A stretch of DNA of 64,000 nucleotides from an uncultured Lachnospiraceae bacterium (lineage in GTDB: Bacteria > Bacillota > Clostridia > Lachnospirales > Lachnospiraceae), in assembly GCA_910584695.1 (NCBI GenBank), contig CAJUBR010000006.1, positions 1 to 64,000 of the forward strand, read 5' to 3'. Position 1 is the first letter of the stretch, and the number at the start of each line of letters is the position of its first letter. Made by a program: the position numbers and the translations under genes. Of the stretch, positions 46,973 through 56,897 are shown piece after piece. The notes beneath the pieces were generated by a model that saw nothing but the letters and a program-made list of their open reading frames with translations, made no database searches and was not told the DNA's origin.

Positions 46973-46995
46973 CTGGCTCTTTGTCAGGATAAGCC

Positions 46996-47589
46996 TCAAC
47001 CGGCATTTGTTACCAGTTTATCTAATATCTCATCATGTTTCCCAATTTGTTCACCATGAATTTTTGCAATCACTTCTAAGGATTCAAGGCTATTAAGCTT
47101 CTTGTCCACCTGCTCTCTCCGTTTAAAGCATTTTTCCTGCTTTACATAAGAATCGGACATTTCAAAAAGGGCTGAAATCTTTGGTACTACTTCATTCTCA
47201 ATTAATACAAATTTTTTATGAGAATAATCTCTTAATTCATGTATATCCTGTTGCAGATCGTCCACCCGGTTCTCCAGAACTTTAAACTCTTTCTTTGTTA
47301 CCATATTGATTTTAATATCTGCCACCTCACCTTTTAATCTGGTTACTTCGTCCTTTAATCCAGTTACTTCGTCCTTTAATCCAATTACTTCGCCTTTTAT
47401 TCCGCTTACTTCGTCCTTTAATCCTGTTACCTCGCCTTTTATTCCGCTTACTTCGTCCTTTAATTCAGTTACCTCCCCCTTAATAGTGATTATTTCTCTG
47501 TTCATATCCAGCATCTGTGTCTTCATTCCTGACATCTCATCTTTCATTAACCCTCTAATATTTGCTAAATCTTCCTTCGTCAACATCAT
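46996..47589 (-). CDS. Heptad-repeat coiled-coil protein
   Basis: The 197-residue protein has about ten near-identical 7-residue repeats in its middle (KDEVTGL / KGEVSGI type), which predicts a long coiled coil, followed by a helical C-terminal part. The first in-frame codon (GTG at 47601) overlaps GGAGG, so the ATG at 47589 or 47586 is the start. No family function is known. The repeats are visible as 21-base units in the DNA, prone to copy-number change. Confidence 0.7.
   Translation of the reverse strand: MMLTKEDLANIRGLMKDEMSGMKTQMLDMNREIITIKGEVTELKDEVSGIKGEVTGLKDEVSGIKGEVIGLKDEVTGLKDEVTRLKGEVADIKINMVTKKEFKVLENRVDDLQQDIHELRDYSHKKFVLIENEVVPKISALFEMSDSYVKQEKCFKRREQVDKKLNSLESLEVIAKIHGEQIGKHDEILDKLVTNAG
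47325..47495 (-). repeat. 21-base tandem repeats inside the coiled-coil gene
   Basis: Imperfect 21-base units (core CTTCGTCCTTTAATCC) are repeated about eight times and encode the coiled-coil heptads in frame. Confidence 0.85.
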
Positions 47590-47819
47590 TACATCCTCCA
47601 CTTCACTTTCCTCAGACCAAAATCTATTTTGAATAGAAAAATTATAGCAAATTCCAGGTTAAATAACAATAAACTTTTTATGAATTATTCTGTTCTTTTT
47701 TGAAGACTTTTTGAAAAATTTATCATAAATATCCTGTCCCTTGCGGCAGTCGCCAAATGTCTGCAGACAGCCACTTGGCTCGTTGCCCGCGAAAATCGAA
47801 TTATTAAAATCATACCAGG

Positions 47820-48662
47820 CTACTTCTCTAAAAGTGCCTGATAAATATCCCTTTTACTGACACCACGGTCTTTTGCAGCTTTCTTCATAGCCTCTTTTTT
47901 ATCAAAATTCTGATCCATATAATATGCTACATGCTCTGGAATGCTCATAGAAAGAAACTTCCGCATTTCCTCCTCTTTTAGCACAGTACGATCTGCACCT
48001 TCCATCACTAATACAAATTCTCCCCTCGGTTCCTCCGTATCATAATAAACAATTGCATCTTCCAATGTTGTGTAAAAATTTGTCTCATGCTTTTTTGTCA
48101 GTTCCCGGCACAGGGAAATCCTTCTATTGCCAAGCGTTTCATAAAGATCCCTCAATGTCCTTTTCAGCTTATGGGGTGCCTCATAAAGAATGATTGTTCT
48201 GGTCTCGGTTACAAGCTCCTCCAGAATCTCTTCTCTCTCTTTTTTATCATAGGGCAGAAAAGCTTCAAAACAAAATCTTCTTGTTTTCTGACCAGATATC
48301 GTAAGTGCTGTTACAAACGCACTTGGTCCCGGAAGAGAAGTCACTTCAATTCCCGCCTCATGACACTGTCTGACTAATTCCTCTCCCGGGTCTGAAATAG
48401 CCGGTGTCCCGGCATCTGTAATAAGTGCAATATTGATTCCCGCTGCCATTTTTTCCACTAAAACCTTAGCCTTATCATATTTATTAAACTCATGATAGCT
48501 TGTCATTGGTGTATTAATTTCAAAATGATTCAACAATTTAATGCTATGTCTAGTATCTTCAGCCGCAATTAAATCTACCTCCTTAAGAATACGCAAAGTT
48601 CGAAGCGTAATATCCTCTAAATTGCCAATAGGGGTCGCACAAATATATAACATTCCAGCCAT
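47820..48662 (-). CDS. rsmI: 16S rRNA (cytidine-2'-O)-methyltransferase RsmI
   Basis: The 280-residue SAM-dependent enzyme has an N-terminal LYICATPIGNLEDITLR, AAEDTRHS and ITDAGTPAISDPGEEL, all RsmI hallmarks. It methylates C1402 of 16S rRNA. It is the last gene of a minus-strand housekeeping run. Confidence 0.95.
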   Translation of the reverse strand: MAGMLYICATPIGNLEDITLRTLRILKEVDLIAAEDTRHSIKLLNHFEINTPMTSYHEFNKYDKAKVLVEKMAAGINIALITDAGTPAISDPGEELVRQCHEAGIEVTSLPGPSAFVTALTISGQKTRRFCFEAFLPYDKKEREEILEELVTETRTIILYEAPHKLKRTLRDLYETLGNRRISLCRELTKKHETNFYTTLEDAIVYYDTEEPRGEFVLVMEGADRTVLKEEEMRKFLSMSIPEHVAYYMDQNFDKKEAMKKAAKDRGVSKRDIYQALLEK

Positions 48663-48701
48663 ACTTTTCTCCTATCTAATCCATCCACTCATATAATTTT
48701 A

Positions 48702-49442
48702 TTACTTAATATTGGGTTTGTGATATATTTCACATATCTCATCCGAATATACATTCCTTTCTTTGTATACAATAAGCGGCGAATCAATTGTAATCCGCTC
48801 TCTTCCACCCTTTAATCCCTCAATCAGTACCATTGTTGGTTCCTTATTCACATAAGGATAAACCAGCCGCATATGTTTCGGTTCTAAATGGAATTCCTTC
48901 ATCACTTTAAAAATTTCTGCCAGACGGAAAGGTTTATGCACCATAAAAAAACTCCCGTTTTCTGGCAGTACATAACTTGCAGCCGCAATCACATCCGTAA
49001 GTTTTAATGCCACTTCATGCCTTGCTATGGTTTTTGGCTCATACAAATTTTTGAGACCATGATGTTCTGTCATATATGGGGGATTTACCGTCACAACTTG
49101 AAAAGAAGCTGGAGAAAACAGCTTCTTTATTTCTTTCACATCACCGGATATAATATTTACTTTATTTTCTAAATCATTTAACAAAACACTTCTTCCTGCC
49201 ATATCTGCATAGTCTTCCTGCAGTTCCAGACCGGTAAACCGGCTGCCTTCCGTCTTAGCAGCCAGTAAAATAGGAATTACCCCGCTGCCGGTACATAAAT
49301 CGAGCACCTTCTGCCCTTTTTTTACCTTCGCAAAATCAGAAAGTAAAACAGCATCTATACCAAAACAAAAACCTTTTGGTTTCTGAATCAACCGGTATCC
49401 CTTACATTGTAAATCGTCTATTCTCTCATCCTCTAAAACCAC
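48702..49442 (-). CDS. tRNA1(Val) (adenine-N6)-methyltransferase-like protein
   Basis: The 246-residue Rossmann methyltransferase has SAM motif VLDLCTGSGVIPILLA and the N6-adenine motif NPPYM in VTVNPPYMTEH. It fits the TrmN6/YabB family next to rsmI, as in Bacillus. The start is a GTG nine bases behind GGAG. Confidence 0.9.
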   Translation of the reverse strand: MVLEDERIDDLQCKGYRLIQKPKGFCFGIDAVLLSDFAKVKKGQKVLDLCTGSGVIPILLAAKTEGSRFTGLELQEDYADMAGRSVLLNDLENKVNIISGDVKEIKKLFSPASFQVVTVNPPYMTEHHGLKNLYEPKTIARHEVALKLTDVIAAASYVLPENGSFFMVHKPFRLAEIFKVMKEFHLEPKHMRLVYPYVNKEPTMVLIEGLKGGRERITIDSPLIVYKERNVYSDEICEIYHKPNIK

Positions 49443-49465
49443 TTTCTATTTCTCCAAATGTCTTT

Positions 49466-50371
49466 TTAATCAATCTTTGAACCGCTTTCTTTTTTCTCTA
49501 GAGCTTCTAATGCTTTCAGTTCTTCATCATTTACCTTATCATTATTATGACGCTTCTTTGACTTAAATTTCAGTTCATCTGTAGTATACTCACGAATCTC
49601 TTTATCACCATTGTCTAACTCCACAATGACTTTTACTTTTTGTCTAAGCACACTTACACTATTTACCTCACCTTTTAAACCATCAGATGTTTTTACAAAA
49701 TCACCGACATTCGGAAGCTTGCTATTTAAATATTCATAAGTTTCCTGTTCATTTTTAAGGCAACACATCAAACGCCCACACACTCCGGAAATCTTAGTCG
49801 GATTCAGGGAAAGATTCTGCTCCTTTGCCATTTTTATTGAAACCGGAACAAAATCAGACAAGTGCTTATGGCAGCAGAGTTCACGTCCACAGATACCAAT
49901 TCCTCCCATAATCTTTGTTTCATCTCTTACCCCAATCTGGCGAAGCTCTATTCTTGTCCGGAATACCGATGCTAAATCTTTTACCAATTCACGAAAATCA
50001 ATCCGTCCATCCGCAGTAAAATAGAACAGTACCTTGTTATTATCAAATGTATATTCCACGTCAATCAATTTCATCTCAAGCCCGTGTTTTGCAATCTTTT
50101 CCAAACAAATATTAAATGCGTCCTTGCATTTCGCTTTATTTTTCTCATTTTTTGCATCATCTTCCGGAGTTGCTTTCCTGATTACCGGCTTTAAAGATGA
50201 GGTAATATCTCCTTCTTCTACCTCCCTTTTTCCGAGAACAACTTGTCCGTATTCCACACCACGGGCAGTCTCGACAATAACCGCATCTCCTGTTTCTATA
50301 TCAAGCCCGGATGGGGCAAAAAAGTATATCTTTCCGTTTGGTCTGAAACGCACTCCTATTACTTCTATCAT
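49466..50371 (-). CDS. ricT: PSP1-domain protein RicT (YaaT)
   Basis: The 301-residue protein has a PSP1 domain and the cysteine pairs GICGRELCCHKH and GVCGRLMCC that bind an Fe-S cluster in RicT. With RicA and RicF it guides RNase Y-dependent mRNA processing and affects sporulation in Bacillus. It overlaps holB by 4 bases. Confidence 0.93.
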   Translation of the reverse strand: MIEVIGVRFRPNGKIYFFAPSGLDIETGDAVIVETARGVEYGQVVLGKREVEEGDITSSLKPVIRKATPEDDAKNEKNKAKCKDAFNICLEKIAKHGLEMKLIDVEYTFDNNKVLFYFTADGRIDFRELVKDLASVFRTRIELRQIGVRDETKIMGGIGICGRELCCHKHLSDFVPVSIKMAKEQNLSLNPTKISGVCGRLMCCLKNEQETYEYLNSKLPNVGDFVKTSDGLKGEVNSVSVLRQKVKVIVELDNGDKEIREYTTDELKFKSKKRHNNDKVNDEELKALEALEKKESGSKID

Positions 50372-51363
50372 TCTAAATTCTCCTTTATTGTAAGCAGCAT
50401 CAGTTCCATTGCAATATCAAAGTTTACATTTGCCTCTAATCTTATCTTTAATTTATCCAATGCCTCTAAAATTTTCTCTATTCCTTCATAAGAAACTCTG
50501 CTGGCCTGCCTTTTCATAACCGAAAACTCTTCTTTAAAAATAATTTTGTTCGGTGAATTCGATATCTTTACCATTAAAATATCACGGAACCACATTGTCA
50601 TAATATCAATATAATCTGTAACATCCAGCTTATATTTACCCATTTTCTTAACTGCTTGTATAATCTCTTCCATCTCCATATCTTCCATCCGTCGAAGCAG
50701 GCGGATACTATCTTCTTTAATTTCATTATAATCAGGTGAAATGGCAAGTCTTACAGCTTTCCCCAGATTTCCCTGTGCAAAATCCGTACAAAATCTCGCC
50801 TTTAATTGATCCTCACCCAGCTGTGTCATCAAATATTCCATGATATACAATGGCTCAACGGGTTTAAAATTAAGTATCATACATCTGCTTAAAATCGTCG
50901 GAAGAAATTTATCTACGTTATTTGTAAGTAACATAATAACCGCATATTCCGGCGGTTCCTCTAAAGTCTTTAACAGTGCATTCTGTGCCTGAGGATTCAT
51001 CAATTGTGCATCCGGTACAATATAGATTTTGTATTTACTGCTATAAGGTTTCAAACGAATATCATTTACGATTTGCGTACGAATTTCATCAACTGAAATC
51101 ACACTGGGTTTTTCGTGATCCACCCATATAATATCCGGCTGATTACCCGATTCCGCCTGCAGGCAGGATTTACAGGTTCCGCATGGGTCCGGTTCTCCGC
51201 TTTCACATTGCATGGATTTTGCAATTACTGCTGCTAAAGTTCTTTTTCCGGACCCTTTTTCTCCGTTTAATATATACGCATGAGACATCTTCCCCAGTTC
51301 AATACTACTTTTAAAATGTTTTACAATATCCTCATGTCCGATAATATCACTAAAATTTGCCAT
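50368..51363 (-). CDS. holB: DNA polymerase III delta' subunit
   Basis: The 331-residue clamp-loader subunit has P-loop GEKGSGKRT, a zinc-binding cluster (CESGEPDPCGTCKSC) and LMNPQAQNALLKTLEEPPE. The start at 51363 follows GAGGAG; the frame opens at 51384. Confidence 0.93.
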   Translation of the reverse strand: MANFSDIIGHEDIVKHFKSSIELGKMSHAYILNGEKGSGKRTLAAVIAKSMQCESGEPDPCGTCKSCLQAESGNQPDIIWVDHEKPSVISVDEIRTQIVNDIRLKPYSSKYKIYIVPDAQLMNPQAQNALLKTLEEPPEYAVIMLLTNNVDKFLPTILSRCMILNFKPVEPLYIMEYLMTQLGEDQLKARFCTDFAQGNLGKAVRLAISPDYNEIKEDSIRLLRRMEDMEMEEIIQAVKKMGKYKLDVTDYIDIMTMWFRDILMVKISNSPNKIIFKEEFSVMKRQASRVSYEGIEKILEALDKLKIRLEANVNFDIAMELMLLTIKENLE

Positions 51364-51398
51364 ATTATTCTCCTCTATATTCATCCTTATCTAATCCG

Positions 51399-51839
51399 TC
51401 ACGTTGAAATATCAAGCAGCATTCCTCTGATATCATCTATCCTTTTCAGTATCTCTAAATTATCCTTTTCTTCCTTTAGAAGTTCCTGAGCCAGATCGTC
51501 TAACGATTTGTCTACCTCTTTTATGATCCCATACACCCGGTGCCTGCCTTTACGGTCGAGAAAATTCTCTCTGGAAAATTCATGAGAATTCGCAGTCACT
51601 TCATTCATAAATTCCTTAACCAGATTACGGTATCTCTTCATATCCCGGATATCCATATGCTTTGTAATTTTTGCACCCTGTTCCTCGATTTCTTTCATTA
51701 AATTAGAAAGCTTTTCCTGTAATTCATCATTCTCAATATGACTGATCAATGTGAACTTAAAGCTGTCATCACCCTTCACAACCTGCGTGCCTGCCTCAAC
51801 CGGAGCCTGACCTGTCAGTTGGTTAATTCGCATATCCAT
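51399..51839 (-). CDS. YaaR family protein (DUF327)
   Basis: The 146-residue mostly helical protein matches YaaR by its place between tmk and holB and by the stretch [20 protein letters not shown]. Its biochemical role is unknown. Confidence 0.85.
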   Translation of the reverse strand: MDMRINQLTGQAPVEAGTQVVKGDDSFKFTLISHIENDELQEKLSNLMKEIEEQGAKITKHMDIRDMKRYRNLVKEFMNEVTANSHEFSRENFLDRKGRHRVYGIIKEVDKSLDDLAQELLKEEKDNLEILKRIDDIRGMLLDIST

Positions 51840-51860
51840 AAAGAATCTCCTTTCCGTTTT

Positions 51861-52487
51861 TTATCCTTTAAAAAATCTTTTCTCTACCTCTTCAACAATC
51901 ATACTATGAATTGTCTCAATTGGCAATGTTGCATCTAATGAAACAATCCGTTCCGGATACAATGCTGCCAGTTTCCGGTATCCTTCCACTACCCGTTTGT
52001 GAAAATATAAGTCCTCCAGTTCCATACGGTCTAATTCCGTCTGATTCTCTTTTCTTTTAATCCCCTCTTCTGCCTCCAAATCCATAAAAATAGTAAGCTT
52101 TGGTGTCACATCACCCAAAGCATAGTTATTTACTTCATATACGGTATCCACACCCAATCCTCTTCCTATTCCCTGATAAACAGCAGATGATTCTACAAAC
52201 CGGTCACAAATAACTGCTTTTCTTTCTAACAATGCCGGTTTTATCACCTGATTTACCAACTGGGCTCTGGCAGCCGCATATAACAAAAGTTCTGTCATGT
52301 AACTCATTTCCTGATATTCTGTATTTAATATGATTTTCCGGATAACTTCACCAATTGCAGTACCACCCGGTTCTCTGGCAATTACAATATCATATCCTTT
52401 ACTCTCGAGATATCTTTTTAACAAATCAATTTGTGTTGTTTTTCCGGAACCATCTGGTCCCTCCATCGTTATAAATATTCCTTCCAC
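51861..52487 (-). CDS. tmk: Thymidylate kinase
   Basis: The 208-residue kinase has P-loop EGPDGSGKTTQ, the AREPGG motif and CDRFVESSAVYQG. It phosphorylates dTMP to dTDP. It is part of the conserved tmk-yaaR-holB-ricT order. Confidence 0.95.
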   Translation of the reverse strand: MEGIFITMEGPDGSGKTTQIDLLKRYLESKGYDIVIAREPGGTAIGEVIRKIILNTEYQEMSYMTELLLYAAARAQLVNQVIKPALLERKAVICDRFVESSAVYQGIGRGLGVDTVYEVNNYALGDVTPKLTIFMDLEAEEGIKRKENQTELDRMELEDLYFHKRVVEGYRKLAALYPERIVSLDATLPIETIHSMIVEEVEKRFFKG

Positions 52488-52527
52488 AAACCTGTCCCCT
52501 TATCTTCTTCGTATTATTCTTCGCCGT

Positions 52528-54075
52528 TTACTTCTTATATCGAAATCGCTTTTTCATTCGTTCTCTTTCTTTTCTCCGTTTAACACTTATAACGGATACA
52601 TATAATCGTTCTTTTTGAATGATTCCTTTTATGCGAATGCCTTTATCCAAAGCTCCTTTCACCTCATCTAACATTTCTTCTGAAAAAATCTCTCCAGGTG
52701 CTATAATCGGTATCCCCGGTGGATAACAATATATATACTCTCCGCTGATTCTGCCAACCGCTTCCGTAAAAGGGATCTCTTCTGTTTTTCTATTCCTTGC
52801 TTCTGCAATCTCCATACTTTTTTCAGGAATTCTGCTATATAATATATTATCGGACGTTGTTTCAAAATCCGTTAACTGACCATCTATTGTCTCCATGGCT
52901 TGATACAATGCTTCAAAAGCCTCTTTGGAATCCGCTACTGACGTCATTGCAATCACATAACTGCCGCCTGCCATTTCCAGCATTTGTCCATATTCCTGTT
53001 CCAGCATCTTCCCAAACATAACTCCATTCAGTGGAAGCACCGTTCCTTCCTGCATCATTCCACAATTTTTAATAGAAAATACTAATTTTCCGTCATCATA
53101 TCCACAAGCACTGCTCTTCTTAAAATCTGCTTCTTCCACCAGATGAATATGTTTTAACTGACTGAACCGTTTACGATATTCCGCTAACAGTTCTTTATAA
53201 ATAATAAATAATCCATCCCTTTCATGGTTCATCTTCTCAATACAGGCTTCTATGGATGCCATAAAGACGTACGATGGCGATGTACTCTGATAAACCGCTA
53301 AAAATTCTTCTAATCTCTTTCGGTCAACCAACAAGCTGTTTTCATGCAAAACAGCACATTGCGTCATGGCAGGCAATGTTTTATGAAGACTTTCGATTAC
53401 AATATCTGCTCCTAACCGGATTGCCGGATCCGGTACTTTTGTATAATCTATTGTAGAAATGGTTTCATTCACATTAGCCATAAATTCAAAGTGTGCTCCA
53501 TGTGCCTCGTCCACGATTAGGGGCTTATTAAATTTATGTGCAATTTTGGCAATTTTCTCAACATCACTGACCACCCCTTCATAAGTCGGCGATACAATAA
53601 CAATTCCTTTTGCCTCCGGGTGTTCTTTTACCGCCTTCTTTACAGTATAAAAGTCAACTCCACCGAACATTTCCAATGCATCATTCCACTTTGGTAAAAT
53701 ATAAACAGGTTTTATATTTAACAAACGGATTGCATGATATACCGACTTGTGGCAGTTTCTTGCTACAATCAGACTCTCCCCAGGTTCACAAACTGCTGAT
53801 ATTGCTGCCAGAATTCCACAGGTGGAACCATTCACCAGATAATAGCTTTTATTCGTTCCATATATGTTTGCCGCTCTGGAAAAAGCATCCCTTATCATCC
53901 CTTCCGGATGGTGAAATTCATCTAAATCACCCACTTCCGTTACATCTATTAAAAATGGATTCTCTACCAAATCCGGAAATATCGTATTAAGCCTTCTTTT
54001 ATGTCCCGGCATATGCCAAGGATAACACCCTTCCGTCTTATATTCAATTAATCCGTCTAATATCGGCTGTTCCAT
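52528..54075 (-). CDS. Orn/Lys/Arg decarboxylase family protein
   Basis: The 515-residue PLP enzyme has the YPWHMPGHKR start, VDEAHGAHF and the PLP Lys in SLHKTLPAMTQ, with a C-terminal domain ending in a very basic tail. It is the YaaO/SpeA type often found beside tmk. If it is an arginine decarboxylase it would make agmatine, a possible substrate for the ureohydrolases 36 kb away. The substrate cannot be told from sequence. Confidence 0.88.
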   Translation of the reverse strand: MEQPILDGLIEYKTEGCYPWHMPGHKRRLNTIFPDLVENPFLIDVTEVGDLDEFHHPEGMIRDAFSRAANIYGTNKSYYLVNGSTCGILAAISAVCEPGESLIVARNCHKSVYHAIRLLNIKPVYILPKWNDALEMFGGVDFYTVKKAVKEHPEAKGIVIVSPTYEGVVSDVEKIAKIAHKFNKPLIVDEAHGAHFEFMANVNETISTIDYTKVPDPAIRLGADIVIESLHKTLPAMTQCAVLHENSLLVDRKRLEEFLAVYQSTSPSYVFMASIEACIEKMNHERDGLFIIYKELLAEYRKRFSQLKHIHLVEEADFKKSSACGYDDGKLVFSIKNCGMMQEGTVLPLNGVMFGKMLEQEYGQMLEMAGGSYVIAMTSVADSKEAFEALYQAMETIDGQLTDFETTSDNILYSRIPEKSMEIAEARNRKTEEIPFTEAVGRISGEYIYCYPPGIPIIAPGEIFSEEMLDEVKGALDKGIRIKGIIQKERLYVSVISVKRRKERERMKKRFRYKK

Positions 54076-54108
54076 TATAATTCTAACTCCATTGCATACA
54101 ATGCCGAC

Positions 54109-54198
54109 CGGTGCAATTCATTATATCATATGTCACCAATTTTCGAAGAAAATTGGTGACCTGCTTGTGCATCAGCACAATTCATTATACCATAAACC
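54109..54198. repeat. Palindromic intergenic element
   Basis: A perfect 13-base stem (GTCACCAATTTTC, 54132-54144, with 54148-54160; loop GAA) is flanked by two copies of CAATTCATTATAyCATA (near 54114 and 54179). A second small hairpin, TTGTGC-ATCA-GCACAA, lies before the right copy. It sits between the decarboxylase and spmB. It lacks a T-run and may be a short mobile or REP-like element. Confidence 0.55.
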
Positions 54199-54738
54199 CT
54201 ATAACTTATCAAACACTGCACCTGCAATCCATACACTTAAAATAAAACTCACGATTGCAATTACAATTCCACCTGGAATGGTCCAACGGGATTTACTGAT
54301 TCCGATACTCATAAAATATACCGAAACAGTATAAAATAATGTCTCTGTACAACTTAATAAAATAGATGCTGTCATACCGATTAGAGAATCCGCTCCAAAT
54401 CCCTTAAATAAATCAAATAAAAGACCATTTGCTCCGGAAGATGAAAACATCTTTATAATACTGATCGGAATAATTTCCGCCGGAATATGAATCAAGGATG
54501 CCAGGGGCTTCAAAAAATCACTAATTAAATCCAATGTTCCGGAGGTTCGCAAGACTCCTACTGCCACAATCAATCCAACGATGGTGGGTGCAATATCAAG
54601 GATAATCTGAAATCCCTGTTTTCCACCTTCCACAAAATCTTCAAATACCGGTTTTTTATTAATTACACCGTAACCGATAATATAAAATATAACTAATGGA
54701 ATTATAACCATAGATAAAAAATCCAGAATTTTGATCAT
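54199..54738 (-). CDS. spmB: Spore maturation protein B
   Basis: The 179-residue membrane protein of the nucleoside-recognition (Gate) family has about five helices and the sequence FSSSGANGLLFDLFKGFGAD. With SpmA it is needed for core dehydration of spores. The pair shows the organism is, or recently was, a spore former. Confidence 0.92.
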   Translation of the reverse strand: MIKILDFLSMVIIPLVIFYIIGYGVINKKPVFEDFVEGGKQGFQIILDIAPTIVGLIVAVGVLRTSGTLDLISDFLKPLASLIHIPAEIIPISIIKMFSSSGANGLLFDLFKGFGADSLIGMTASILLSCTETLFYTVSVYFMSIGISKSRWTIPGGIVIAIVSFILSVWIAGAVFDKL

Positions 54739-54788
54739 ATAAGACTCCCCTTTTTTATTTTTTCCATCGTATCAAAGTATTCCTTTTT

Positions 54789-55391
54789 TCATTTTTTCTG
54801 TTTTATTGACAGTCCGCACATTATTTTGCATATGATAAATGCCAGAATCGTAGTTAATGCCGTTGCAACCAGAGACGGTCCTACAACCGCCATAGGATTT
54901 GCACTTCCGTATTGCGTCCTATATGCAATCATATTAATGGGAATCAGCTGCAAAGAAGAAATATTTAACAGCAAAAATGTACACATTTCATTACTTGCAA
55001 TCGCCGGATTTCTTCCCCTTTCCACTTCTAACTCTTTTAATGCCTGCATTGCCTGAATTCCGGTAGGAGTACATGCCCATCCGAGACCTAAAATATTGGC
55101 AATAAAATTTGCTGATATATATGCGTTGGCTATATGATCCTGCGGAAGATGAGGAAATAAAATTCGTAAAAGAGGCCGCATTTTTTTCGTCAGGCAATCA
55201 ATTAGTCCGGAATTTTTTGCAATATAAAGCATACCGTTCCACATACTGACCACTCCTGCCATGACAAACAAAAGTTCCACTGCTTCCTTCGAAGAATTAA
55301 TCACCCCTTCACAGACTTCCCCCAGATTTCCTCGAAATGCTGCCACAACTATTCCTACTAAAATCATTCCCGCCCATAGATAATTCAGCAT
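54789..55391 (-). CDS. spmA: Spore maturation protein A
   Basis: The 200-residue Gate-family membrane protein is the partner of SpmB. It contains MWNGMLYIAKNSGL and LGLGWACTPTGIQAMQAL. It lies 50 bases upstream of spmB on the same strand. Confidence 0.92.
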   Translation of the reverse strand: MLNYLWAGMILVGIVVAAFRGNLGEVCEGVINSSKEAVELLFVMAGVVSMWNGMLYIAKNSGLIDCLTKKMRPLLRILFPHLPQDHIANAYISANFIANILGLGWACTPTGIQAMQALKELEVERGRNPAIASNEMCTFLLLNISSLQLIPINMIAYRTQYGSANPMAVVGPSLVATALTTILAFIICKIMCGLSIKQKK

Positions 55392-55449
55392 GATTTATCC
55401 CCATATAACAATTCTATTAAATGTATACGAAAATAAATTAAAAATAGAA

Positions 55450-56319
55450 CTATACTTTTTCAAACAATATATTTTTGTACCCTTCTCCATAGATTTCATT
55501 TGCATTTGCCACAATCATAAACGCTTTTTCATCCTCCTGTTTTACAATTTCCTCTAATTTTGGATAAATGTGTTTCTTAATTACACACATAATAATTTCT
55601 TTTTCATTTTTACTGTATGCCCCTCTGCCTTTTAATATTGTTGCACCAATCTCTAACTGCAAAATCCGGTTTAACATCTTATCCGGGCTGTCAGAAACAA
55701 TATAAATTAACTTTGCCTCATCATTTCCATATAATACAAAATCCAAAACTCTTCCGTGCACAATAACGGCAATAAATGCATACATCGCTGTATTAAAATC
55801 TTTAAACGCAAATCCGGAAGCAATTACAATCAGAATGTCTATACCAAGAAAAAAAGTACTTGTCTTAATATATTTATATTTTTTTCGTAATATTTTAATG
55901 ACAATATCCATTCCTCCTGTTGTTGCACCAATCTTTAAAACGAAACCAATGCCGGTACCCATTAGAATACTGCCTGCTATTGCAGCCAGCAAAAGATTAT
56001 CTGTAACAGATGGAAAAATACTAAATATATTTGTAAAAACAGAATTTAATGCAATCGCATAGAAACTGTAAATAATAAATTTTTTTCCAAATTTCCACCA
56101 TCCCAATAAAATAATCGGAATATTAATCAGAAAATACCATGTACCAGTTGCACCTCCTAATACATGGCTTACTATTACAGAAATACCAACAACCCCGCCG
56201 GGAGCCAGTTCATTTGGATCTAAAAATAAGCTGATTCCGGCGGAATAAATAAACGTGCCAATTAATATCACAAAAAGCTTTTTTAATACATGACTGATTT
56301 TTTTCTTTTCTATCTGCAT
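55450..56319 (-). CDS. YitT family membrane protein
   Basis: The 289-residue protein has five or six membrane helices with GGVVGISVI and GATTGGMDIV, and a soluble C-terminal DUF2179 domain (from about 215; GAYSKNEKEIIMCVI). The function of YitT/YvjA proteins is not established. Confidence 0.9.
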   Translation of the reverse strand: MQIEKKKISHVLKKLFVILIGTFIYSAGISLFLDPNELAPGGVVGISVIVSHVLGGATGTWYFLINIPIILLGWWKFGKKFIIYSFYAIALNSVFTNIFSIFPSVTDNLLLAAIAGSILMGTGIGFVLKIGATTGGMDIVIKILRKKYKYIKTSTFFLGIDILIVIASGFAFKDFNTAMYAFIAVIVHGRVLDFVLYGNDEAKLIYIVSDSPDKMLNRILQLEIGATILKGRGAYSKNEKEIIMCVIKKHIYPKLEEIVKQEDEKAFMIVANANEIYGEGYKNILFEKV

Positions 56320-56416
56320 ATAGTGCCCCCAAAAATATAATATATCTTTAGTTTGTGCAATTTCTGTTTTTTATACACTATTCCCCATAAAAATTTCCTA
56401 TAAGTAATACAATTTC

Positions 56417-56453
56417 AAAAAGACTGAAACCTAAATATTAATCGGTTTCAGCC
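56417..56453 (-). terminator. Terminator of the type VII locus
   Basis: On the minus strand GGCTGAAACC (56444-56453) pairs with GGTTTCAGTC (56422-56431), followed by TTTTTG. It closes the locus beyond the DUF4176 gene. Confidence 0.85.
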
Positions 56454-56509
56454 CTTTCCTTCTCTAGTGATACCACATTCATTAATTCATTTTAATGGAT
56501 ATAACACTC

Positions 56510-56791
56510 CTATTCATCACTCTTCTTAGATTCCATTTCTTCTTCTGCCTCAATTAATGCTTTTCGAAATACAAACTCTTCTTCATTTTGCATTCCCACA
56601 TAATATAGTATATCAACATCATCATTATTAAATACATACAGAGAATCTTTGTCTAAATATCCTTCTGGAAATAAACATGCAGAATAATCATATTGTACAT
56701 CTTGACATACCTGGCTTCTTCCAATAATCATTAATTTCTTAGTCTCATTTTTTAATGTCACAACGGATCCTATCGGTAAATATTTCTTCAT
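56510..56791 (-). CDS. DUF4176 family protein (type VII associated)
   Basis: The 93-residue protein begins YLPIGSVVTLKNETKKLMIIG, the usual DUF4176 opening, followed by YSACLFPEGYL and an acidic helical tail. DUF4176 proteins are found beside type VII secretion genes in Firmicutes, with unknown role. A TATAAT box at 56855-56860 (minus strand) suggests it has its own promoter. Confidence 0.82.
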   Translation of the reverse strand: MKKYLPIGSVVTLKNETKKLMIIGRSQVCQDVQYDYSACLFPEGYLDKDSLYVFNNDDVDILYYVGMQNEEEFVFRKALIEAEEEMESKKSDE

Positions 56792-56897
56792 AATAAAAGT
56801 CCTCCATTTTTATTTATTATTCTGTGCATATCTATATATTTAATATGTTCTACCATTATAGTCAAGTACTTTATGACAGTTTAACTTATTTTTTATA

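Noticed and set aside
47325..47495. CRISPR-like array
   Set aside because: The 21-base units are contiguous without spacers and encode in-frame heptads of a coiled-coil protein.
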